64,000 bases of DNA. It comes from Cyrtodaria siliqua. Taxonomy: Eukaryota; Mollusca; Bivalvia; Adapedonta; Hiatellidae. This document shows, piece by piece, positions 13,201 to 22,200 of this stretch; the first letter of the stretch is position 1, and each line of letters begins with the position of its first letter. The DNA is taken from NCBI GenBank assembly GCA_037043455.1, contig JAWPHD010010337.1:30738-94737 (forward strand), read 5' to 3'. The position numbers and the translations under genes were made by a program. The notes beneath the pieces are model-generated. The model was not told the DNA's origin and ran no database searches. It was given only the letters and a program-made list of their open reading frames with translations.

Positions 13201-16200
13201 CGATGAACTAGTTATTGTGTAGAACTCATCTAGATGTATATGTGTGTGAAGTTTACAGAGACAAGGGCTATTGGTGACTTAGAAACACTTATTGAACCGT
13301 CAACACACAGAATCGATGAACTTGTTATTGTGTAGAACTCATCTAGATGTATATGTGTGTGGAGACAAGGGCTATTGGTGACTTAGAAACACTTAATGAA
13401 CCGTCAACATACAGAATCGATGAACTTGTTATTGTGTAGAACTCATCTAGATGTATCTGTGTGTGGAGACAAGGGCTATTGGTGACTTAGAAACACTTAA
13501 TGAACCTCCAACATACAGAATCGATGAACTTGTTATTGTGTAGAACTCATCTAGATGTATATGTGTGTGGAGACAAGGGCTATTGGTGACTTAGAAACAC
13601 TTAATGAACCGTCAACATACAGAATCGATGAACTTGCTATTGTGTAGAACTCATCTAGATGTATCTGTGTGTGAAGTTTACAGAGACAAGGGCTACTGGT
13701 GACTTAGAAACACTTATTGAACCGTCAACACACAGAATCGATGAACTTGTTATTGTGTAGAACTCATCTAGATGTATATGTGTGTGGAGACAAGGGCTAT
13801 TGGTGACTTAGAAACACTTAATGAACCGTCAACATACAGAATCGATGAACTTCTTATTGTGTAGATCTCATCTAGATGTATCTGTGTGTGGAGACAAGGG
13901 CTATTGGTGACTTAGAAACACTTATTGAACCGTCAACACACAGAATCGATGAACTTTTTATTGTGTAGAACTCATCTAGATGTATATGTGTGTGGAGACA
14001 AGGGCTATTGGTGACTTAGAAACACTTAATGAACCTCCAACATACAGAATCGATGAACTTGTTATTGTGTAGAACTCAGCTAGATGTATCTGTGTGTGGA
14101 GACAAGGGCTATTGGTGACAAAGAAACACTTAATGAACCTCCAACATACAGAATCGATGAACTTGTTATTGTGTAGAATTCATCTAGATGTATCTGTGTG
14201 TGGAGACAAGGGCTATTGGTGACTTAGAAACACTTAATGAACTGTCAACACACAGAATCGATGAACTTGTTATTGTGTAGAATTCATCTAGATGTATCTG
14301 TGTGTGGAGACAAGGGCTATTGGTGACTTAGAAACACTTATTGAACCGTCAACACACAGAATCGATGAACTTGTTATTGTGTAGAACTCATCTAGATGTA
14401 TCTGTGTGTGGAGACAAGGGCTATTGGTGACTTAGAAACACTTAATGAACCTCCAACATACAGAATCGATGAACTTGTTATTGTGTAGAACTCATCTAGA
14501 TGTATATGTGTGTGGAGACAAGGGCTATTGGTGACTTAGAAACACTTAATGAATCTCCAACATACAGAATCGATGAACTTGTTATTGTGTAGAACTCATC
14601 TAGATGTATATGTGTGTGGAGACAAGGGCTATTGGTGACTTAAAAACACTTAATGAACCTCCAACATACAGAATCGATGACCTTGTTATTGTGTAGAACT
14701 CATCTAGATGTACATGTGTGTGGAGACAAGGGCTATTGGTGACTTAGAAACACTTAATGAACCTCCAACACACAGAATCGATGAACTTGTTATTGTGTAG
14801 AACTCATCTAGATGTATCTGTGTGTGGAGACAAGGGCTATTGGTGACTTAGAAACACTTAATGAACCGTCAACACACAGAATCGATGAACTTGTGATTGT
14901 GTAGAACTCATCTAGATGTATCTGTGTGTGGAGACAAGGGCTATTGGTGACTTAGAAACACTTAATGAACCTCCAACATACAGAATCGATGAACTTGTTA
15001 TTGTGTAGAACTCATCTAGATGTATATGTGTGTGGAGACAAGGGCTATTGGTGACTTAGAAACACTTAATGAACCGTCAACATACAGAATCGATGAACTT
15101 GTTATTGTGTAGAACTCATCTAGATGTATCTGTGTGTGGAGACAAGGGCTATTGGTGACTTAGAAACACTTAATGAACCTCCAACATACAGAATCGATGA
15201 ACTTGTTATTGTGAAGAACTCATCTAGATGTATATGTGTGTGGAGACAAGGGCTATTGGTGACTTAGAAACACTTAATGAACCGTCAACATACAGAATCG
15301 ATGAACTTGCTATTGTGTAGAACTCATCTAGATGTATCTGTGTGTGAAGTTTACAGAGACAAGGGCTACTGGTGACTTAGAAACACTTATTGAACCGTCA
15401 ACACACAGAATCGATGAACTTGTTATTGTGTAGAACTCATCTAGATGTATATGTGTGTGGAGACAAGGGCTATTGGTGACTTAGAAACACTTAATGAACC
15501 GTCAACATACAGAATCGATGAACTTGTTATTGTGTAGATCTCATCTAGATGTATCTGTGTGTGGAGACAAGGGCTATTGGTGACTTAGAAACACTTATTG
15601 AACCGTCAACACACAGAATCGATGAACTTTTTATTGTGTAGAACTCATCTAGATGTATATGTGTGTGGAGACAAGGGCTATTGGTGACTTAGAAACACTT
15701 AATGAACCTCCAACATACAGAATCGATGAACTTGTTATTGTGTAGAACTCATCTAGATGTATCTGTGTGTGGAGACAAGGGCTATTGGTGACAAAGAAAC
15801 ACTTAATGAACCTCCAACATACAGAATCGATGAACTTGTTATTGTGTAGAATTCATCTAGATGTATCTGTGTGTGGAGACAAGGGCTATTGGTGACTTAG
15901 AAACACTTAATGAACTGTCAACACACAGAATCGATGAACTTGTTATTGTGTAGAACTCATCTAGATGTATCTGTGTGTGGAGACAAGGGCTATTGGTGAC
16001 TTAGAAACACTTATTGAACCGTCAACACACAGAATCGATGAACTTGTTATTGTGTAGAACTCATCTAGATGTATCTGTGTGTGGAGACAAGGGCTATTGG
16101 TGACTTAGAAACACTTAATGAACCTCCAACATACAGAATCGATGAACTTGTTATTGTGTAGAACTCATCTAGATGTATATGTGTGTGGAGACAAGGGCTA

Positions 16201-19200
16201 TTGGTGACTTAGAAACACTTAATGAATCTCCAACATACAGAATCGATGAACTTGTTATTGTGTAGAACTCATCTAGATGTATATGTGTGTGGAGACAAGG
16301 GCTATTGGTGACTTAAAAACACTTAATGAACCTCCAACATACAGAATCGATGACCTTGTTATTGTGTAGAACTCATCTAGATGTACATGTGTGTGGAGAC
16401 AAGGGCTATTGGTGACTTAGAAACACTTAATGAACCTCCAACACACAGAATCGATGAACTTGTTATTGTGTAGAACTCATCTAGATGTATCTGTGTGTGG
16501 AGACAAGGGCTATTGGTGACTTAGAAACACTTAATGAACCGTCAACACACAGAATCGATGAACTTGTTATTGTGTAGAACTCATCTAGATGTAGCTGTGT
16601 GTGGAGACAAGGGCTATTGGTGACTTAGAAACACTTAATGAACCTCCAACATACAGAATCGATGAACTTGTTATTGTGTAGAACTCATCTAGATGTACCT
16701 GTGTGTGGAGACAAGGGCTATTGGTGACTTAGAAACACTTAATGAACCTCCAACATACAGAATCGATGACCTTGTTATTGTGTAGAACTCATCTAGATGT
16801 ATAAGTGTATGGTGACAAGGGCTATTGGTGACTTAGAAACATTTAATGAACCGTCAACACACAGAATCGATGAACTTGTTATTGTGTAGAACTCATCTAG
16901 ATGTATCTGTGTGTGGAGACAAGGGCTATTGGTGACTTAGAAACACTTAATGAACCTCCAACATACAGAATCGATGAACTTGTTATTGTGTAGAACTCAT
17001 CTAGATGTATATGTGTGTGGAGACAAGGGCTATTGGTGACTTAGAAACACTTAATGAACCGTCAACATACATAATCGATGAACTTGTTATTGTGTAGAAC
17101 TCATCTAGATGTATCTGTGTGTGGAGACAAGGGCGATTGGTGACTTAGAAACACTTAATGAACCTCCAACATACAGAATCGATGAACTTGTTATTGTGTA
17201 GAACTCATCTAGATGTATCTATGTGTGGAGACAAGGGCTATTGGTGACTTAGAAACACTTAATGAACCGTCAACATACAGAATCGATGAACTTGTTATTG
17301 TGTAGAACTCATCTAGATGTATCTTGTGTGGAGACAAGGGCTATTTGTGACTTAGAAACACTTATTGAACCGTCAACATACAGAATCGATGAACTTTTTA
17401 TTGTGTAGAACTCATCTAGATGTATCTGTGTGTGGAGACAAGGGCTATTGGTGACTTAGAAACACTTAAAGATGAAATTTGTCCTAAATCAACAAATCCG
17501 TTGTTGATATGTTTTTAATTATTAAATACATTATAAATACGATGTTTACTATGCTATTGATGTATGTTTATCGAAAAAATGTTTTTAAAGATAAAAACCG
17601 AAAAGACGAACAGGCTTCGCTAAAAAATTGAAAAAAATCAAAGGGGGAAAACTCTTCCTCGTAAAACCGGAAGTGACGTCATTGGGAACAAAACGAAACC
17701 ATTTGTACATAGGGAAAGCACGCAAAAACAGTATAGTATGTGTGAAAATGTCGGAATTAAGCGACTATGATGCTGAGTCAGATGAAATGCTCATGATAAG
17801 ACCGTTGCACAATGTGCAACATTACGATTTTGAGCCAGAATTCGTGTCTGAGGATGAAAATACCTCGGATTCATCAACCGATGAGGAAGTTGAACGAGGT
17901 GCAGGTGCAAATGAAGAGCTTGGTCGTGTTGGCATTGTTTTCATCGAAATTCTGACTGTAAGTCACCAGCTACGCTGCAATATCTCGGTACATTTACACT
18001 AAGCGCGAAATGCAGTATTTTCCGAATGAATGGACATGGTCTAATACTTGTACATTAATACGAGCGATTATAAGGACTTTATTTTTGCCGAAAAGTAGAC
18101 ATTGAAAAAATATATTTAGAGTCTAGTAAGTATAACTGATAAATAAATGAAACCGCATCTAATTTCTATAGTATTCTATTTACCATAAATCCCCGCCGCC
18201 TCCAAACACTCTATAGTGGTGTATGAGATTCGGATTTGCAGTATGACACGCTCTCCACGTGCCCCCAACTAACAATATACCACACACCGACTAATCAACT
18301 ATAGCGGTGCCCTATTGAAGTACAGCCTAATCAGGGTACATACGTCGGTATATGACAAAATCACGCACCATTTAGGGAAACGTAGTTTTATGATATGCCT
18401 ACATTTCCTGTATATTGCAATGCCGTGAGCGTTGCAATACCGCCGCGGCGAGCCGCGTATTGCACAAGACGGATATATGATGCGTGAAAAACTAGTTCAT
18501 CGCGCACGAAGAGCGAAAAATACTATGATCTAAATAATATAGTCAAATGTATTATGAGCACGACATTTTGTATTATGTACATGTAAAGATCGAAAAAACA
18601 GACCTAACAGATCAATTTTTGATTTAGAATATAAAGTATATATATATGCTTGTAAAGCACTTAGTTTACTTACTGCATGAGGTAAAAGCCGTTATTGTTG
18701 CTGTTTTGCCATGCAACATTACTGAACTAATATAATAGCTAGTAATATTATCAATTTTCTGCCTTTTAATAGACATCCATGAAACAGTTTGTCATTATTT
18801 TCAAATCCAGAGACCGATATATAACTCTATATAAATCTATAACACTATTGGAAGAAGAAGGTGTATAATTTAAAACAAAAAAAAAAAAAAATACTACAAA
18901 ATATATATTGAAACAACGACACAGTGTTTATTTCACCGAATTCATTTACATTTATATGCTAAACATTTTTAGCAATCTTTTGAAAAAGACGGCTACATTA
19001 TATTAGCGCCGTTCACGTAAGACGCATGCATCTAATTCAACAGTTAAACAATCACGATGTACAGATCTAAGACTATATACCTTTCTACAATTTATCATAC
19101 ACATACCCGAGGAATTGCTAAGATAACTGAACAAAAACTTCTATTCTACCTCATTTAATAAGTTCTTCCTCAACGCCGGTCGAATCGGCGAATAAAACTT

Positions 19201-22200
19201 GCTCGGAGACGGTGGGGTTAGGCACTTCTCATTTTTATAAGAAAATATTGTTGGTATCGCTGTTGTTTTTAACCTGCATGGCCGTTTGTCCTCCAAATTC
19301 AATGAAAATGAAACCAAAGGATGGACTTCCCACGAATCCAACTCAAAGTGTTTACTACAAACTCGCGCGTCTTTCGGAGGTTCCCACCCACACTTCAAAT
19401 CTTAATCTATCATTAACCTGATTAGGAAAACGAAAGAAACTGATGTTATTAGATTGTCCTTTTTTTTTGCACACTTTGACACTCAGCTACAGCACACGTC
19501 ATTTTTAACACGTACCATACAACTTAATCCTACATATACAATACTATACAACTCAATGCGACACCGCTAATCGCTTATTACCAATGACGTCACATGATCA
19601 CGTGACACTTACCTGCCTTCAAAAAGGCCGATACTCGAAGCGTGTGCGCTATGAGATAAAATTGGCTACTGTGAGAAAACGGGACAACCAATAGGTGTAA
19701 TATTTGAACAGATTGTATATTATATACATATATTTCAGAATATATGCTCAAAAGACACGCTATATTTCACCTTTAATGAACCGTCAACATACAGAATCGA
19801 TGAACTTGTTATTGTGTAGAACTCATCTAGATGTATATGTGTCTGGAGACGGGCTATTGGTGACTTAGAAACACTTACTGAACCGTCAACATACAGAATC
19901 GATAAACTTGTTATTGTGTAGAACTCATCTAGATGTATCTGTGTGTGGAGACAATGGCTATTGGTGACTTAGAAACACTAAATGAACCGTCAACATACAG
20001 AATCGATGAACTTGTTATTGTGTAGAACTCATGTAGATGTATCTATGTATGAAGTTTACAGAGACAAGGGCTATTGGTGACTTAGAAACACTTATTGAAC
20101 CGTCATCATACAGAATCGATGAACTTGTTATTGTGTATAACTCATCTAGATGTATCTGTGTGTGGAGACAAGGGCTATTGGTGACTTAGAAACACTTAAT
20201 GAACCGTCAACATACAGAATCGATGAACTTGTTATTGTGTAGAACTCATCTAGATGTATATGTGTGTGGAGACAAGGGCTATTGGTGACTTAGAAACACT
20301 TAATGAACCGTCAACACACAGAATCTATGAACTTGTTATTGTGTAGAACTCATCTAGATGTATATGTGTGTGGAGACAAGGGCTATTGGTGACTTAGAAA
20401 CACTTAATGAACCGTCAACATACAGAATCGATGAACTTGTTATTGTGTAGAACTCATCTAAATGTATATGTTTGTGGAGACAAGGGCTATTGGTGACTTA
20501 GAAACACTTAATGATCCGTCAACACACAGAATCGATGAACTTGTTATTGTGTAGAACTCATCTATATGTATCTGTGTGTGCAGACAAGGGCTATTGGTGA
20601 CTTAGAAACACCTAATGAACCTCCAACATACAAAATCGATGAACTTGTTATTGTGTAGAACTCATCTAGATGTATATATGTATGAAGTTTGTATCTGTGA
20701 CTAAACCCGACGTTTTGTATGCAGTTCCGTTGTATTCTTTACTTGTTCTTGTTTAACATTTCATCCGAGAATCTTATAACAGTTTCCCTTTGTGTTCTTT
20801 GAGAATCTTATAACAGTTTCCCTTTGTGTTCTTTACTTATTCTTGTTTAACTGTTTTAGAGATCAGTCCGGTAATGGCGACCGTCTCATTTTTTATTTGA
20901 CGTTGACGGGAAATGACGTACTTCTTTCAGTTGTCATGTGTTGCTGTGAAAAGAAGACGGGGGTTGTAAAAACCCACTCTTCTCCCAGACTAGATACATA
21001 CTGCGGACAAGATACGGTATGTGTGACAAAGACATAAAAGGCAATATAATTTGGCGAAAACGCCACCTAGAGTTATGGATCATAACGATCGTGTTCTTCA
21101 CTTGTTTAAAGTTCAGGCGATTACCATAAAAGGCTTCACAAGTATATATGCAGCGGGCAAGAAATGTGTGGCAAAGGCATACAAAAAGACAATTTGTGAA
21201 AAAACAACTTACGAGATATGGTTCTTGCGGTCATTCTTGCAGAGCCTTTTTACCCTTCTTTGCAGCGGCCTGTACAAGGCCCGTTTTCCACCCAAATTTC
21301 TTTTAAATTCATGCAGTTTTCCCCATTTTTTAAACTTTAAACCCAATTTAGGCAAAAAGGCCCCCTCACCAAAACTGATAAAAAGGCCCTGGCATGTAAA
21401 TCGGTAGTATTCTTCACTGTTATAAAGGTTAATGCCATTACCGAGATATGCTCCGGAGATGAAAAGCGGTACGGACGGACACAGTGGCGACTATATGCCG
21501 ACTAAGTTTGGTCCCGATGACCTCCGTTTGGTCAGAGTGTATATACATATCTTGATGTATCTGCATATGAAGTTTGTAGAGTGTAAGGCTGCTTTTACCG
21601 ACATGTTTCAACATCGACAATACTACTCTTCTCATCATGGACAATAGTCGTGCAAAGTTTGCATAATATCGCTTAGATAACCCAAGTTATCTAGAGAATA
21701 ACCCAAGTTTTCTAGCGAATATGATGACGGGACTGGCGGGCAGATAGACAAACATATGGACACATAATCAATTACCCACCGACTGCTTTGGCTGGAAAAT
21801 TAAATTTTGCCTGCCGTTCTCTTCCCATCCAACTCACTACCCATCCGGAAGGTTATCCACGTTACATAAATCTTGTGTGTTAAACATGATCAAGAAATGC
21901 TTTATTTGTAGTATCAAGTTTATGCTGATATCTCAAATGGAAGTTACGCATCGTAACGGACGGACTGTAGGACTGAAGGAAGGACGAACGACGCACTCCC
22001 CACCCCGCCCCACCCGCTTTCCGAAAAAAATGCTATTTGTGCAAAATACCAACCTATGTCCACGCTGTCAAGTACCCCTACACATCCACAGCGACTGTAG
22101 ATAAAGTCCGCCTTGCACTCCTGAATACAGCCGTGTACGGTGTAATTAGTGAGGTAAAGATAAGGTTCGGACTTGGTGTCCACGCATTCCTGTCCATCAA

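Larger units (their letters stand above)
17470..19772. mobile_element. TTAA-flanked DNA transposon (Kolobok-like) inserted in the satellite
   Basis: 2303 bp bounded by TTAA on both sides (17466..17469 and 19773..19776). The satellite unit resumes exactly after it. The ends form short imperfect inverted repeats: AGATGAAATTT at left, and AGGTGAAATAT as the reverse complement of the right end. It carries a THAP-domain fragment on the minus strand and an acidic ORF on the plus strand. TTAA targets plus a THAP domain are characteristic of the Kolobok superfamily (established knowledge). piggyBac also uses TTAA but lacks THAP and has CC-type ends. The copy appears defective. Confidence 0.8.

Noticed and set aside
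12832..17469. Regular spaced repeats that could suggest a CRISPR-like array
   Set aside because: The whole ~104-bp unit is conserved, with no unique spacers, and the setting is eukaryotic; it is a satellite.
21944..22053. Extension of channel exon 4 to the ORF end
   Set aside because: The donor at 22053 gives the phase needed by exon 5; the extra residues (Gly/Ser-rich) do not resemble the family.
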